Assembly (NCBI RefSeq): GCF_020171785.1
Contig: NZ_JAIVAE010000002.1
Location: 372,001 to 436,000 of the forward strand
Source of the DNA: Guptibacillus hwajinpoensis
Lineage (GTDB): Bacteria; Bacillota; Bacilli; Bacillales; Guptibacillaceae
Direction of reading: 5' to 3'
DNA length: 64,000 bases
Shown in pieces: positions 19,299 to 28,849 of this stretch (its first letter is position 1; each line of letters begins with the position of its first letter). Below the pieces are notes generated by a model. It had not been told where the DNA came from. It made no database searches and was given only the letters and a program-made list of their open reading frames with translations. The position numbers and the translations under genes are program-made.

Positions 19299-20078
19299 TT
19301 GACACGAAACAAAGTCGAGATTTGTGGAGTAGATACCTCCAAACTTCCTGTGCTTAAAAATGAGAAGATGAGAATTCTTTTTAAGCAGATGCAGGAAGGG
19401 GATATATCTGCACGTGAAGAATTAGTTAACGGAAATTTAAGGCTAGTTCTAAGCGTGATCCAACGATTCAATAATCGAGGAGAATATGTGGATGATCTTT
19501 TTCAGGTAGGGTGTATTGGCCTGATGAAATCCATAGATAACTTTGATTTAGGGCAAAACGTGAAATTCTCTACTTATGCAGTGCCGATGATTATCGGTGA
19601 AATTCGTAGATATCTCCGTGACAATAACCCGATTCGGGTTTCGCGATCATTACGAGATATCGCTTATAAGTCTCTCCAGATTAGAGATAAGTTAATGACG
19701 AAGAATTCTAAAGAACCAAATCCCACTGAAATTGCAAAAGAGCTAGGCGTCACGAAAGAAGAGGTTGTCTTTGCTCTTGACGCGATTCAGGATCCCGTTT
19801 CATTATTTGAACCGATCTATAATGATGGCGGTGATCCGATCTTTGTAATGGATCAAATCAGCGACGATAAACAAAAGGATATTCAGTGGTTAGAGGATAT
19901 TGCACTTAAAGAAGCGATGACTCGATTAAATCAGCGAGAAAATATGATTTTACAAATGCGGTTTTTCCAGGGGAAAACCCAAATGGAAGTAGCGGATGAG
20001 ATCGGGATATCACAAGCCCAGGTATCTCGTCTTGAAAAAGCCGCGATCCATCAAATGAATAAAAATATTCAAAGTTAG
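19299..20078 (+). CDS. sigG: RNA polymerase sigma-G (late forespore sigma factor)
   Basis: Controls late forespore genes such as ssp and germination genes. No pro-sequence is present. The N-terminal RNKVEICGVDTSKLPVL segment, the region 2 block FNNRGEYVDDLFQVGCIGLM and the region 4 block QMEVADEIGISQAQVSRLEK are nearly identical to B. subtilis SigG. The TTG start with GAGGAGGGAATGAG upstream is a weak initiation codon, in line with the tight control of this gene. A terminator follows. Confidence 0.97.
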   Translation: MTRNKVEICGVDTSKLPVLKNEKMRILFKQMQEGDISAREELVNGNLRLVLSVIQRFNNRGEYVDDLFQVGCIGLMKSIDNFDLGQNVKFSTYAVPMIIGEIRRYLRDNNPIRVSRSLRDIAYKSLQIRDKLMTKNSKEPNPTEIAKELGVTKEEVVFALDAIQDPVSLFEPIYNDGGDPIFVMDQISDDKQKDIQWLEDIALKEAMTRLNQRENMILQMRFFQGKTQMEVADEIGISQAQVSRLEKAAIHQMNKNIQS

Positions 20079-20082
20079 AATG

Positions 20083-20108
20083 AGACCTGAGAAACAGGTC
20101 TTTTCTTT
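20083..20108 (+). terminator. Intrinsic terminator after sigG
   Basis: Seven-base-pair stem (20083-20089 with 20095-20101), a five-base loop and a T-rich tail. Confidence 0.75.
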
Positions 20109-20148
20109 TGCCTGCATTTCATATAATGAGTTGAAAGGTGGGTGCGTC

Positions 20149-20418
20149 ATGATAAAAATTTCTGAATTTCAGGTTAAAGATGTTGTGAACGTATCGAACG
20201 GACGAAAATTAGGTCACATCGCTGATCTGGAAATTAATTTAACTACAGGTAAAATAGAAGCGATTGTGATTCCGGGTGCAGGTAAGATGATGGGCTTATT
20301 CGCAAGAGAAAGCGATGTTGTTATTCCATGGCGAAACATTGTTAAGATTGGTTCAGACGTGATTTTAGTACGACATCACGATACGGCAGATGGCGAATCT
20401 TTTCAGAAAGAATCGTAA
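20149..20418 (+). CDS. ylmC: PRC-barrel domain protein YlmC/YmxH family
   Basis: Small (89-residue) PRC-barrel protein of the YlmC/YmxH sporulation-associated family; its molecular role is not established. The barrel covers almost the whole protein (FQVKDVVNVSNGRKLGHIAD to the IPWRNIVKIG segment). The frame extends upstream through the sigG terminator, but AAAGGTGGG at 20134-20142 fits the ATG at 20149 and the resulting N-terminus matches the family. It sits where B. subtilis has ylmA-ylmC; ylmA is absent. Confidence 0.85.
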   Translation: MIKISEFQVKDVVNVSNGRKLGHIADLEINLTTGKIEAIVIPGAGKMMGLFARESDVVIPWRNIVKIGSDVILVRHHDTADGESFQKES

Positions 20419-20511
20419 GCTCAGAAAGATGTAACAATCTATCTCCCTTAGCTTCAACATATTATGATAAAATAAGGTATAAACTGTATCATGGTATAAA
20501 GGGGTGCAATT

Positions 20512-21339
20512 GTGGCGAACGAACCATTTCATGCAACAATGAAACAAACTTCACTGGAACTGAAATTTCCAGATCAAGCTGAGCGAAAAAATCAACCAAT
20601 TGCAGGTTTTTCGACTCGCAGAAACGGAGTTAGCCAGACTCCGTTTTCTAGCTTGAATCTTGGATTTCACGTACCAGATGAAGCGAAAGATGTGCTCAAG
20701 AACCGAGAAATTCTTGCTGGTGATATTGAGCGACCACTACATCAGTGGGTCGTTGGAGAACAAATCCACGGCGCGGCTCTTGCAGAGGTTGTTTCAAAAG
20801 ATAAAGGACGTGGATCAACGGATCATCACGATGCGATTTCGAGCGTCGACGGGTTATATACAGATGATCAGGATGTTTTATTAACGGCTCTTTATGCAGA
20901 TTGTGTTCCATTATATTTTTATGCTCCAAAAGCGAATCGGGTTGGTCTTGCCCACGCAGGGTGGAAAGGAACGACGAAGAATATTGCTGGAGAGATGATC
21001 AATGCTTGGAAGCAAGATGGTATAAAGGCTGAGGATATTTATGCAGCGATAGGACCGTCTATTGGGAAGTGCTGTTACGAAGTTGATGATGGAGTAGTCA
21101 ATCAGGTCAATTCACTCCTTTTAAATAAAGCTACACTGTATGAAGAGACGTCAAAAGGAAAATATCAGCTTGATTTAAAAGCTGTTAATCGGGAATTGCT
21201 TCTAAAGGCTGGTGTTCAATTAAGTCATCTATCAATTAGTAGCTACTGTACAAGCTGCAGCAATCTGTTTTTTTCTCACCGAAAGGAAGAAGGGAAAACA
21301 GGAAGAATGATGGCATACATAGGACTCGGGGAGGTATAG
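20512..21339 (+). CDS. ylmD: Laccase-domain protein YlmD (PgeF-type peptidoglycan editing factor)
   Basis: Multicopper-oxidase-like, purine-nucleoside-type fold of the YfiH/PgeF family; in Escherichia coli the homologue removes misincorporated L-Ser from peptidoglycan precursors. The conserved metal ligands are visible in QIHG, the ADCVPLYF segment, LAHAGWKGT and the IGPSIGKCCYEV segment. The GTG start follows AAAGGGGTG at 20498-20506. Length (275) is normal. ylmE begins seven bases downstream, a pairing conserved in Bacillus. Confidence 0.9.
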   Translation: MANEPFHATMKQTSLELKFPDQAERKNQPIAGFSTRRNGVSQTPFSSLNLGFHVPDEAKDVLKNREILAGDIERPLHQWVVGEQIHGAALAEVVSKDKGRGSTDHHDAISSVDGLYTDDQDVLLTALYADCVPLYFYAPKANRVGLAHAGWKGTTKNIAGEMINAWKQDGIKAEDIYAAIGPSIGKCCYEVDDGVVNQVNSLLLNKATLYEETSKGKYQLDLKAVNRELLLKAGVQLSHLSISSYCTSCSNLFFSHRKEEGKTGRMMAYIGLGEV

Positions 21340-21346
21340 CATTAAC

Positions 21347-22024
21347 GTGGATGTAAGAGAAAGTTTCACTACGATTAAAAAACAAATAAACGCAGCAGCC
21401 GAAGCTTCTAGTCGAAATCCAGAGCGTGTCAACGTGGTAGCCGTTACAAAATACGTAAGTGTTAAACGGACAAAAGAAGCGCTTGATGCAGGATTGACGC
21501 ATTTTGGTGAAAGTCGTGATGAAGGACTTTTAGAAAAAGTGGAAGCACTTGGCACAACGCCCTCCTGGCACTTTATCGGCACGCTACAATCACGTAAAGT
21601 AAAAGAAGTTCTTCCATTTGTAGATTATATTCATTCACTTGATCGTCGTTCTTTAGCAAAAGAAATACAGAAACGAGCCGATCGTGAAATTAACTGTTTT
21701 GTACAGGTGAACGTATCCGGTGAGGATTCCAAGCATGGCTTATCATTAGATGATACGATTCCTTTTATTGAATCGCTGAAAGAGTTCTCATCGATTAAAG
21801 TGATTGGGTTAATGACAATGGCGCCGCATACAGATAATCGTAATGAAATTCGATCAGTCTTTAAGCAACTCCGGGAGCTTGGAGAACGTATTCAAAACCT
21901 TTCACTCAGTCATGCACCTTGTAACGAGCTTTCGATGGGCATGTCTAACGATTATGAAATTGCAGTTGAAGAAGGTGCAACTTACGTTCGAATTGGATCG
22001 TCACTTGTCGGTAATGAAAAATAA
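21347..22024 (+). CDS. ylmE: YggS/PLPBP family pyridoxal-phosphate homeostasis protein
   Basis: PLP-binding protein with the fold-type III alanine racemase barrel but no known enzymatic activity; it buffers PLP and affects amino acid balance. The PLP lysine lies in VVAVTKYVSV near the N-terminus, and NELSMGMSNDYEIAVEEGATYVRIG marks the phosphate-binding end of the barrel. GTG start with GGGGAGG upstream. Close spacing to ylmD and sepF indicates one operon. Length (225) is typical of the family. Confidence 0.92.
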   Translation: MDVRESFTTIKKQINAAAEASSRNPERVNVVAVTKYVSVKRTKEALDAGLTHFGESRDEGLLEKVEALGTTPSWHFIGTLQSRKVKEVLPFVDYIHSLDRRSLAKEIQKRADREINCFVQVNVSGEDSKHGLSLDDTIPFIESLKEFSSIKVIGLMTMAPHTDNRNEIRSVFKQLRELGERIQNLSLSHAPCNELSMGMSNDYEIAVEEGATYVRIGSSLVGNEK

Positions 22025-22051
22025 ATTAAGCTCTCCAGGAGGTGCAGGGAA

Positions 22052-22483
22052 TTGGGTATTAAGACGAAATTCAAACAGTTCTTTGAACTTGATGATGAGA
22101 CAATAGAATTGGATGAGCAGCAGGAGAACGAAGCCTATATGGAAGAAGAAGAGCCTGAAGTAAGCAGGGCAAATCGAAAAAGCAAACAAAATGTTGTCAG
22201 TCTTCAAAGCGTTCATAAGAACTCAAGAGTTGTGCTAGTGGAACCTAGAGTGTATGCTGAAGCTCAGGATATTGCTGATCATGTGAAGAATCGGAAGTCC
22301 GTTGTCATGAATCTTCAACGTATTCCGCAGGATCAGGCAAGACGAATTGTCGACTTTTTAAGTGGAACCGTCTATGCTGTTGGGGGCGATATTCAAAAGC
22401 TTGGTCCGGAGACATTCTTATGTACGCCGGATAACGTTGAAATTTCAGGAAATATCACAGATGAAATTTATGAAGACGAGTAA
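22052..22483 (+). CDS. sepF: Cell division protein SepF
   Basis: Binds the FtsZ C-terminal peptide and the membrane and aligns Z-ring filaments; partly redundant with FtsA in B. subtilis. A short amphipathic N-terminus ([12 protein letters not shown]) serves as membrane anchor, an acidic linker follows (about 14-45), then the SepF domain (about 55-135) with the [12 protein letters not shown] core. TTG start with CCAGGAGGTG at the correct distance. Length 143, slightly shorter than B. subtilis (about 152), the difference lying in the acidic linker. Confidence 0.94.
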   Translation: MGIKTKFKQFFELDDETIELDEQQENEAYMEEEEPEVSRANRKSKQNVVSLQSVHKNSRVVLVEPRVYAEAQDIADHVKNRKSVVMNLQRIPQDQARRIVDFLSGTVYAVGGDIQKLGPETFLCTPDNVEISGNITDEIYEDE

Positions 22484-22502
22484 GTAAGAAAGGGTGAAGA
22501 GT

Positions 22503-22766
22503 TTGAACATTGCTTCAATCTTAATTTCAGCAGTACAAATTTATACGTGGATTCTCATCATTTACATTTTTATGTCATGGATTCCAAATGCAAGAGAATC
22601 TTCAATTGGCCAGATGATTGCTTCGATTGCAGAGCCATATCTTGCACCGTTTCGCAAATTCATTCCACCAATCGGAGGTATGCTTGACATTTCACCGATT
22701 GTTGCGATCTTTGCGCTTCAATTCGTCCAATACGGAATCGCTGCTCTCTTTAGTTTCGTAAGTTAA
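22503..22766 (+). CDS. ylmG: YggT-family membrane protein YlmG
   Basis: Small protein with two hydrophobic segments separated by the conserved EPYLAPFRKFIPPIGG loop. YggT proteins are linked to division and nucleoid or chromosome organisation, but the mechanism is unclear. A GTG at 22494 is in frame but overlaps the ribosome site AAAGGGTG; the TTG at 22503 has proper spacing and gives 87 residues. The stop shares a base with the ylmH ATG. Confidence 0.88.
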   Translation: MNIASILISAVQIYTWILIIYIFMSWIPNARESSIGQMIASIAEPYLAPFRKFIPPIGGMLDISPIVAIFALQFVQYGIAALFSFVS

Positions 22767-23539
22767 TGTCGATTTACGAACATTACCGCCCTGAAGAACG
22801 GACCTTTGTGGATCGCGTTTTGCAGTGGCAAGATGAGGTTCAGGAAAGATATGCGCCCAGATTAACAGATTTTCTAGATCCGCGAGAGCAGGATATGGTG
22901 AGACAAATCATAGGAAATCATCCTGATGTGGGAGTGTTTTTCTCAGGTGGAGTGGTAGGGTCTGAACGTCAAAGGGCTCTTCTTGTTCCACCTTACTTTG
23001 AGCCTTCAATCGAAGATTTCGAAATAACAGCATTTGAAATTACATATCCAGCTAAGTTCGTTACACTTACGCACCCTGATTTGCTTGGTGCAATGATGGG
23101 CCTCGGGATAAAACGAGAGAAGTTTGGGGATATCATCGTAAATGAAAGTCTTGCACATCTTATTGTCGCAAAGGAAATTGCAGACTTTGTTCAAATGAAT
23201 TTGACGCAAGCTGGTAAAGCTTCTCTTTCTCCAGTAGAAATTTCACTTGAACATTTACATTTACCTGAAGCAGTATGGGACGAGCAGGCAGGGACGGTAA
23301 CTAGTCTTAGACTAGATACTGTTCTGGCTGAAGTTTATAACCTCTCAAGAGGTAAAGTTAGTACGATGATTGAACATGATCGTGCGAAATTAAACTGGAA
23401 GATTGTTAGTCAACCTTCTGCTGAAGTGAAAGAGGGAGATTACTTATCTCTTAGAGGCTCAGGTAGAAGTAAAGTTGTTTCAATCGATGGGAAAACAAAG
23501 CGAGATAAATGGCGAATCACTTATCAAATTCGTAAATAG
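22766..23539 (+). CDS. ylmH: S4-domain RNA-binding protein YlmH
   Basis: RNA-binding protein of the YlmH family. The B. subtilis homologue has been linked to ribosome-associated quality control, binding stalled 50S subunits; the rqcH gene for that pathway is also in this window (41333-43030). The N-terminal domain of about 180 residues is family-specific; the C-terminal S4 domain starts near LRLDTVLAEVYNLSRGKVSTMI. Length 257 equals the B. subtilis protein. One-base overlap with ylmG. Confidence 0.92.
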   Translation: MSIYEHYRPEERTFVDRVLQWQDEVQERYAPRLTDFLDPREQDMVRQIIGNHPDVGVFFSGGVVGSERQRALLVPPYFEPSIEDFEITAFEITYPAKFVTLTHPDLLGAMMGLGIKREKFGDIIVNESLAHLIVAKEIADFVQMNLTQAGKASLSPVEISLEHLHLPEAVWDEQAGTVTSLRLDTVLAEVYNLSRGKVSTMIEHDRAKLNWKIVSQPSAEVKEGDYLSLRGSGRSKVVSIDGKTKRDKWRITYQIRK

Positions 23540-23628
23540 TTTGTCACATATAGAAGGAATATCCAAATCGCTGTCGAAATAGGATTAAGCCGGGTATATG
23601 AAATGAGAGTAAATCGGAGGTGGCTGAA

Positions 23629-24141
23629 TTGCCTTTAACACCATTAGATATTCATAACAAAGAGTTTACTCGCGGTTTCCGCGGTTATGATGAAGATGAG
23701 GTCAATGAATTTCTCGATCAGGTAATTAAAGATTATGAAACGGTAATCAGAGAAAAGAAAGAATTGAATGAGAGAGTGAAACTATTAGAAGAACGACTAG
23801 GACATTTCTCTAACCTGGAAGAAACGTTAAACAAGTCGATCTTAGTTGCACAAGAATCAGCAGAAGAAGTAAGACAGAATGCCAAAAAAGAATCTCAGCT
23901 TATTGTGAAAGAAGCAGAAAAAAATGCCGATCGCATTATTAATGATTCACTTGCAAAAGCGCGTAAGATTTCAATGGATAACGAAGAGCTAAAGAAACAA
24001 GCTGCCGTTTATCGCACGCGTTTTCGTATGCTAGTTGAAGCTCAACTCGAAATGCTTAATAACGAAGACTGGGATGGTCTTGTAGCTCGATTTGAAGAAG
24101 AGGAAGAAGAGCAGCAGGAACAAATCGAAGAAAAAGCGTAA
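23629..24141 (+). CDS. divIVA: Septum-site and pole-organising protein DivIVA
   Basis: Coiled-coil protein that binds negatively curved membrane at septa and poles and recruits MinJ and, in sporulation, RacA. The N-terminal membrane-binding domain carries Phe17 and Arg18 in FTRGFRGYDEDEVNEFL, the exposed pair shown to contact lipid in B. subtilis. The rest is coiled coil with an acidic tail. A GTG at 23620 is in frame, but CGGAGGTGG spans it and fits TTG at 23629, which produces the canonical MPLTP N-terminus (170 residues). Confidence 0.95.
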   Translation: MPLTPLDIHNKEFTRGFRGYDEDEVNEFLDQVIKDYETVIREKKELNERVKLLEERLGHFSNLEETLNKSILVAQESAEEVRQNAKKESQLIVKEAEKNADRIINDSLAKARKISMDNEELKKQAAVYRTRFRMLVEAQLEMLNNEDWDGLVARFEEEEEEQQEQIEEKA

Positions 24142-24169
24142 TGCACTTATTTATTTTTTTGTCATTTCC

Positions 24170-24199
24170 TTGACTTCTTATTTTTATTTAAACTATACT
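24170..24199 (+). promoter_or_regulatory. SigA promoter for the T-box-ileS transcript
   Basis: TTGACT (24170-24175), 18-base spacer, TATACT (24194-24199). Start of transcription near 24206, immediately before the T-box stem I. Confidence 0.72.
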
Positions 24200-24207
24200 T
24201 CTAGTAA

Positions 24208-24448
24208 TAGCAATAACGATCGACGAAGATGGGAAGAGTACCTAATTCTTACTTAACAAAGCGAGCCGGGTATGGTGTGAGCCGGTGTTAAACAATTAGG
24301 GAAGATCGTCCCTGAGTCCCGTGCTGAACGATAAGTAAGCCTCGGCGAATCATTCACGTTACGAATGCAAAGTGAGCGTAAAGCTTAATTTGGGTGGTAC
24401 CACGGGAAAAACCTTCTCGTCCCTATTCGGGGACGAGAAGGTTTTTTT
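24208..24448 (+). promoter_or_regulatory. Isoleucine T-box leader with terminator
   Basis: tRNA-sensing transcription attenuator controlling ileS. The T-box sequence GGGTGGTACCACGG (24392-24405) is intact and would pair with the acceptor end of uncharged tRNA-Ile. Stem I closes through CCTAATT (24241-24247) and AATTAGG (24294-24300); its specifier loop has the AGTA S-turn on the 5' side and the codon ATC (24305-24307) on the 3' side. The terminator stem is about 13 bp (24411-24423 with 24429-24442) followed by seven T. About 75 bases separate it from the ileS start. Confidence 0.95.
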
Positions 24449-24522
24449 GTATGTGACAAAAGTGATGCCGAGGATATTCGCGCTACGGATGTTGGTCGTT
24501 ATAAGTTGAAGGAGGAAACCTC

Positions 24523-27279
24523 ATGAGCTTTAAAGAAACGCTCTTAATGCCAAAAACTAAATTTCCGATGAGAGGAAATTTACCAAATAAAGAGCCTGAT
24601 ATGCAAAAAGAATGGGAAAACATCAATCTTTATGAAAAAGTACAGGAAAGAACGAAAGATCGTCCTTTGTTTGTGCTACATGATGGCCCTCCATATGCGA
24701 ATGGTGACATTCATATGGGGCACGCTGAAAACAAAGTGTTGAAGGATATTATCGTTCGTTATAAATCAATGAACGGTTTCAATGCCCCTTACGTTCCTGG
24801 TTGGGATACACACGGCCTTCCAATTGAGCAGGCGTTAACAAAAAAAGGCGTTGATCGTAAAAAGTTAACAGTAGCTGAATTTAGAAAGAAATGTGAAGAG
24901 TACGCATTAAAACAAGTCGATCGTCAGCGCGAGCAGTTTAAGCGTCTTGGTGTTCGAGGCGATTGGGATAACCCGTACATCACACTTCATAAAGGCTACG
25001 AAGCGCAACAAATCAAAGTGTTTGGTGAAATGGCGAAGCGCGGTTATATCTACAAAGATAAGAAAACCGTTTACTGGTCTCCAACTTCTGAATCTGCATT
25101 AGCAGAAGCTGAAATCGAGTATCATGATAAGCGCTCTCCTTCCATCTATGTTGCATTTGATGTTAAAGACGGTAAAGGTGTGCTTGCAGGTGATGAGAAG
25201 TTTATTATCTGGACTACAACACCATGGACGATCCCTTCTAACCTTGCGATTGCATTAAACGAGAAATTTGAGTACAGCGTTGTTGATGCTGACGGAACAA
25301 AATACGTCGTTGCAACAGAGCTTGTTGATCAGTTAAAAGAAGAGTTTGAATGGACGAACGTAAGTGAAGTAAAGCGCGTTAAAGGTAGCGAGCTTGAATA
25401 CGTAACAGCTCAGCATCCGATCTATGACCGGGAGTCTCTTGTTATTCTTGGTGATCATGTCACGCTTGACGCTGGTACAGGATGCGTTCATACGGCTCCT
25501 GGACACGGGGAAGATGACTACTTGATTGGACGAAAGTATAAACTTGATATCCTTTGCCCGGTTGATGAGAAAGGCGTCTTTACAGATGAAGCTCCTGGTT
25601 TTGAAGGAATGTTTTATGATAAAGCGAATAAGCCAATAACAGAGAAGCTTGAAGAAGCAGGCGCTCTCGTAAAGCTTACGTTCTTCACTCACTCTTATCC
25701 ACATGATTGGCGTACGAAGAAACCAATTATCTTCCGTGCAACAGAACAATGGTTTGCTTCTATTAAAGAGTTTCGTCCAGAGCTACTTCAAGCTGTGGCA
25801 GATGTGAATTGGTTCCCTACTTGGGGCGAGATTCGCCTTCACAATATGGTGAAGGATCGTGAAGATTGGTGTATCTCTCGTCAACGTGCGTGGGGCGTTC
25901 CGATTCCGGTATTTTATGGCGAGAATAATGAGCCAATCATCACAGATGAAACAATTTCTCACGTATCAGACCTATTCCGTGAACACGGATCTAACATCTG
26001 GTTTGAGTGGGATGCAAAAGACCTTCTTCCTGAAGGATTTACTTCAGAGCACAGTCCGAACGGAGAATTCCGGAAAGAAATGGACATCATGGACGTTTGG
26101 TTTGATTCAGGTTCATCTCACCAGGCTGTACTAGAAGAGCGTAGTGATCTCGTTCGTCCTGCTGACTTGTATCTTGAAGGTTCTGATCAGTATCGTGGAT
26201 GGTTTAACTCATCTCTTTCAACAGCTGTAGCTGTAACTGGAAAAGCACCTTATAAAGCGGTTCTAAGCCACGGCTTTATCCTCGATGGTGAAGGAAAGAA
26301 AATGAGTAAATCGCTTGGAAACACGATGGTACCAAACGATGTGATGAAGCAATTAGGCGCAGATATCCTTCGTCTTTGGGTTTCATCAGCTGATTACCAG
26401 GCTGACGTGAGAGTCTCAGATGATATTTTAAAACAAGTAGCTGAAGTGTATCGTAAAATCCGTAACACATTCCGCTTTATGCTTGGTAACTTGGAAGGCT
26501 TTGATCCAACTCAGCATCAAGTCGCTTATGAAAATCTAGGTGAACTTGATCAATATATGCTTGTGAAGCTAAACAACTTAGTATCAAAAGTGAAGAAAGC
26601 TTACGATGAGTATCAATTCTTAACGGTTTACAACACCATTCATAACTTCTTCACAATTGAAATGAGTTCCTTCTACCTTGATATTGCAAAAGATACGCTT
26701 TATATCGAGCATGAAGATCATCCAAAACGCCGTGCGATTCAAACTGTTCTTTATCAGACGGCTGTAGCGTTAACAAAACTTCTTTCTCCAATTATCCCGC
26801 ATACAGCTGAGGAAGTTTGGCAGTATGTTCCTGGTGAGAAGGAAGAGTATGTACAGCTTTCTGATATGCCGGAAGTGAAAAACTTTGAAGGCACTGCAGA
26901 TCTAGAGCAAAAATGGGATCATGTTATGGAACTTCGCGATGAAGTGCTTAAAGCATTAGAAGAAGCACGTAACGAGAAAGTAATCGGGAAATCATTAACA
27001 GCTCAGCTTCATATTTACGCTGATAAGGGCACGAAGCAGTTGCTTGAAGGCGTAGCTAATCTTGAGAAGCTCTTTATCGTATCTGGTGCTACAGTTGCCG
27101 GTACGAAGGCTGAAGCACCTGCAGAAGCGAAAGTATATGAAGAACTAGCAATCGCTGTTTCACCTGCTGAAGGAGAAACGTGTGAGCGCTGCTGGCAAGT
27201 GAAAACAGATGTTGGCACTGATAGCGAGTACCCAACTCTTTGTGCTAGCTGTGCTGAAACGGTTAAAAATCATTACTAA
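24523..27279 (+). CDS. ileS: Isoleucyl-tRNA synthetase
   Basis: Class Ia synthetase charging tRNA-Ile. HMGH (64-67) is the HIGH motif and KMSKS is at 593-597. The editing (CP1) domain lies between, including the [11 protein letters not shown] motif and the THSYPHDWR segment. The C-terminal zinc site has Cys887, Cys890, Cys907 and Cys910, as in bacterial type 1 IleRS. Length 918 is standard. Expression is controlled by the isoleucine T-box upstream. B. subtilis has ylyA between ileS and lspA; it is absent here. Confidence 0.98.
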   Translation: MSFKETLLMPKTKFPMRGNLPNKEPDMQKEWENINLYEKVQERTKDRPLFVLHDGPPYANGDIHMGHAENKVLKDIIVRYKSMNGFNAPYVPGWDTHGLPIEQALTKKGVDRKKLTVAEFRKKCEEYALKQVDRQREQFKRLGVRGDWDNPYITLHKGYEAQQIKVFGEMAKRGYIYKDKKTVYWSPTSESALAEAEIEYHDKRSPSIYVAFDVKDGKGVLAGDEKFIIWTTTPWTIPSNLAIALNEKFEYSVVDADGTKYVVATELVDQLKEEFEWTNVSEVKRVKGSELEYVTAQHPIYDRESLVILGDHVTLDAGTGCVHTAPGHGEDDYLIGRKYKLDILCPVDEKGVFTDEAPGFEGMFYDKANKPITEKLEEAGALVKLTFFTHSYPHDWRTKKPIIFRATEQWFASIKEFRPELLQAVADVNWFPTWGEIRLHNMVKDREDWCISRQRAWGVPIPVFYGENNEPIITDETISHVSDLFREHGSNIWFEWDAKDLLPEGFTSEHSPNGEFRKEMDIMDVWFDSGSSHQAVLEERSDLVRPADLYLEGSDQYRGWFNSSLSTAVAVTGKAPYKAVLSHGFILDGEGKKMSKSLGNTMVPNDVMKQLGADILRLWVSSADYQADVRVSDDILKQVAEVYRKIRNTFRFMLGNLEGFDPTQHQVAYENLGELDQYMLVKLNNLVSKVKKAYDEYQFLTVYNTIHNFFTIEMSSFYLDIAKDTLYIEHEDHPKRRAIQTVLYQTAVALTKLLSPIIPHTAEEVWQYVPGEKEEYVQLSDMPEVKNFEGTADLEQKWDHVMELRDEVLKALEEARNEKVIGKSLTAQLHIYADKGTKQLLEGVANLEKLFIVSGATVAGTKAEAPAEAKVYEELAIAVSPAEGETCERCWQVKTDVGTDSEYPTLCASCAETVKNHY

Positions 27280-27294
27280 TCGTGATCGTTAACG

Positions 27295-27327
27295 AAAAGA
27301 CGCTTTGCAATTGCAAAGCGTCTTTTC
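27295..27327 (+). terminator. Intrinsic terminator after ileS
   Basis: A perfect 32-base palindrome (27295-27326) that can fold into a long stem with an AATT loop, flanked by A and T runs so it could work in both directions. Confidence 0.88.
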
Positions 27328-27349
27328 TATATGGCAATCGCAGTTTCGA

Positions 27350-27378
27350 TTGTCTGCTGAAGCAAGCTGTGCTAAACT
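27350..27378 (+). promoter_or_regulatory. Candidate SigA promoter for lspA
   Basis: TTGTCT (27350-27355), 17-base spacer, TAAACT (27373-27378) with TGC just upstream (extended -10). It lies between the ileS terminator and the lspA start. Confidence 0.6.
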
Positions 27379-27413
27379 TTCATAGGAAGTAACATTTGAT
27401 CGGAGGAGCGCTC

Positions 27414-27875
27414 GTGTGGAAATATCTCATAGCCATTGGCATCATTGTACTTGATCAGTGGACCAAATGGCTTGTTGTGAAGTATATGGAATATGGTGAA
27501 AACATAACATTGATCGATGGTTTTCTTTCTCTCACATCTCATCGAAACCGGGGCGCGGCCTTCGGAATCCTTCAAGGACAGATGATTTTCTTTTATATTA
27601 TAACGATTTTCGTTATTGGAGCGGTTATTTATTATATGAGACAGTATAAACATAGCCGTTTCGTTAGTGTAACGCTCGCACTCATACTTGGTGGTGCAAT
27701 TGGGAACTTTATTGATCGAGTCCTTCGAGGAGAAGTAGTGGATTTTGTAAACACGTTCATCTTTTCTTATGACTTCCCGATTTTTAACGTTGCTGATGCA
27801 TCCCTTGTTGTAGGAGTTATTCTCATTTTTATCGGAACTATTTTTGAAAGTAAGCAGGCTAAAGGGGAAAACTAA
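27414..27875 (+). CDS. lspA: Lipoprotein signal peptidase (signal peptidase II)
   Basis: Membrane aspartic protease that cleaves the signal peptide of prolipoproteins after Lgt modification. Four hydrophobic segments; catalytic aspartates are in GNFIDR and NVADAS, with the conserved DQWTKW and [11 protein letters not shown] motifs. The frame extends upstream to a TTG at 27396, but GGAGGAG (27402-27408) fits the GTG at 27414 and gives 153 residues, as in B. subtilis. The stop overlaps the next start by one base. Confidence 0.95.
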   Translation: MWKYLIAIGIIVLDQWTKWLVVKYMEYGENITLIDGFLSLTSHRNRGAAFGILQGQMIFFYIITIFVIGAVIYYMRQYKHSRFVSVTLALILGGAIGNFIDRVLRGEVVDFVNTFIFSYDFPIFNVADASLVVGVILIFIGTIFESKQAKGEN

Positions 27876-28789
27876 TGGAAAAATTCACATTTAAAGTAGC
27901 AGAAGAAGAAAAAGGTGAGCGAATTGATAAGCTCATTACTTCTTATGAAAGTGACTGGTCACGTAGCCAGGTTCAAACTTGGATTAAAGAAAAAAACATT
28001 CAAGTAAATGGTGAAGCAGTAAAAGGCAATTATAAAGCAACAGCTGGCGATGAAATTGAAGTAACCGTTCCAGAGCCTGAGGAGTTAGAAATTGTTGCGG
28101 AGAACTTAAATCTTGAGATCGTTTATGAAGATGCAGATGTACTTGTCGTGAACAAGCCTCGTGGTATGGTTGTTCATCCTGCACCGGGACACGCTAGCGG
28201 CACGCTTGTAAATGGACTAATGTATCAAGTAAATGACCTAAGCGGCATTAATGGCGTTGTTCGCCCTGGAATTGTGCACAGAATTGATAAAGATACATCA
28301 GGTTTGTTGATGGTTGCTAAAAACGATAAGGCGCATGAATCACTCGTAAAGCAACTGCAAGCCAAAACAGTTAACAGACTGTATACGGCCATTGTACATG
28401 GCAATATTCAGCATGATGTAGGCACGATTGATGCTCCAATCGGACGAGATCGTCAAGATCGTCAAAAAATGACGGTGACGGATGAGAATAGTCGCGATGC
28501 TGTTACACATTTTCGTGTGCTTGAGCGGTATAAGCAATATACGTATGTGGAGTGTAAGCTTGAAACAGGTCGGACGCATCAAATTCGCGTGCACATGAAG
28601 TATATCGATCATCCTGTCGCAGGAGACCCGAAATACGGACCAAGAAGAAAGTCGCTTCCAATTGACGGTCAGGCGCTCCATGCAGGAGTACTTGGTTTTC
28701 GTCACCCTGTAACGGAAGAGTGGCTTGAATTCTCTGCGCCTATTCCCGAAGACATTGAACGCTTATTAAAAAGACTTAGACAAGATTAA
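27875..28789 (+). CDS. ylyB: RluA-family 23S rRNA pseudouridine synthase (YlyB)
   Basis: Converts uridine to pseudouridine in RNA, probably in 23S rRNA as for RluD-type enzymes. An N-terminal S4 domain (about 13-75) is followed by the catalytic domain with HRIDKDTSGL, whose first Asp is the nucleophile, and the LETGRTHQIRVH motif. Length (304) fits the RluD/YlyB group. The exact target uridines cannot be told from sequence. Coupled to lspA by a one-base overlap, as in B. subtilis. Confidence 0.92.
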   Translation: MEKFTFKVAEEEKGERIDKLITSYESDWSRSQVQTWIKEKNIQVNGEAVKGNYKATAGDEIEVTVPEPEELEIVAENLNLEIVYEDADVLVVNKPRGMVVHPAPGHASGTLVNGLMYQVNDLSGINGVVRPGIVHRIDKDTSGLLMVAKNDKAHESLVKQLQAKTVNRLYTAIVHGNIQHDVGTIDAPIGRDRQDRQKMTVTDENSRDAVTHFRVLERYKQYTYVECKLETGRTHQIRVHMKYIDHPVAGDPKYGPRRKSLPIDGQALHAGVLGFRHPVTEEWLEFSAPIPEDIERLLKRLRQD

Positions 28790-28791
28790 GG

Positions 28792-28820
28792 TTGACTTTC
28801 AAGAAGATCTCTGCGATACT
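28792..28820 (+). promoter_or_regulatory. SigA promoter of the pyr operon
   Basis: TTGACT (28792-28797), 17-base spacer, GATACT (28815-28820) preceded by TGC as an extended -10. It starts within three bases of the ylyB stop and precedes the first PyrR attenuator. Confidence 0.75.
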
Positions 28821-28849
28821 CTTTGTAGACAACAGCATACCCTTTAACG

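Noticed and set aside
20440-20511. TATGAT/TAAAAT sequences before ylmD as a promoter
   Set aside because: No acceptable -35 lies at the right spacing, so I did not list it; read-through from ylmC is equally likely.
24208-24448. Leader of ileS considered as another riboswitch class
   Set aside because: The T-box core sequence, Ile specifier codon and downstream ileS fit only a T-box.
25333-25749. A 138-codon minus-strand open frame within ileS
   Set aside because: It is the shadow of the synthetase frame with no start signal and no recognisable motif.
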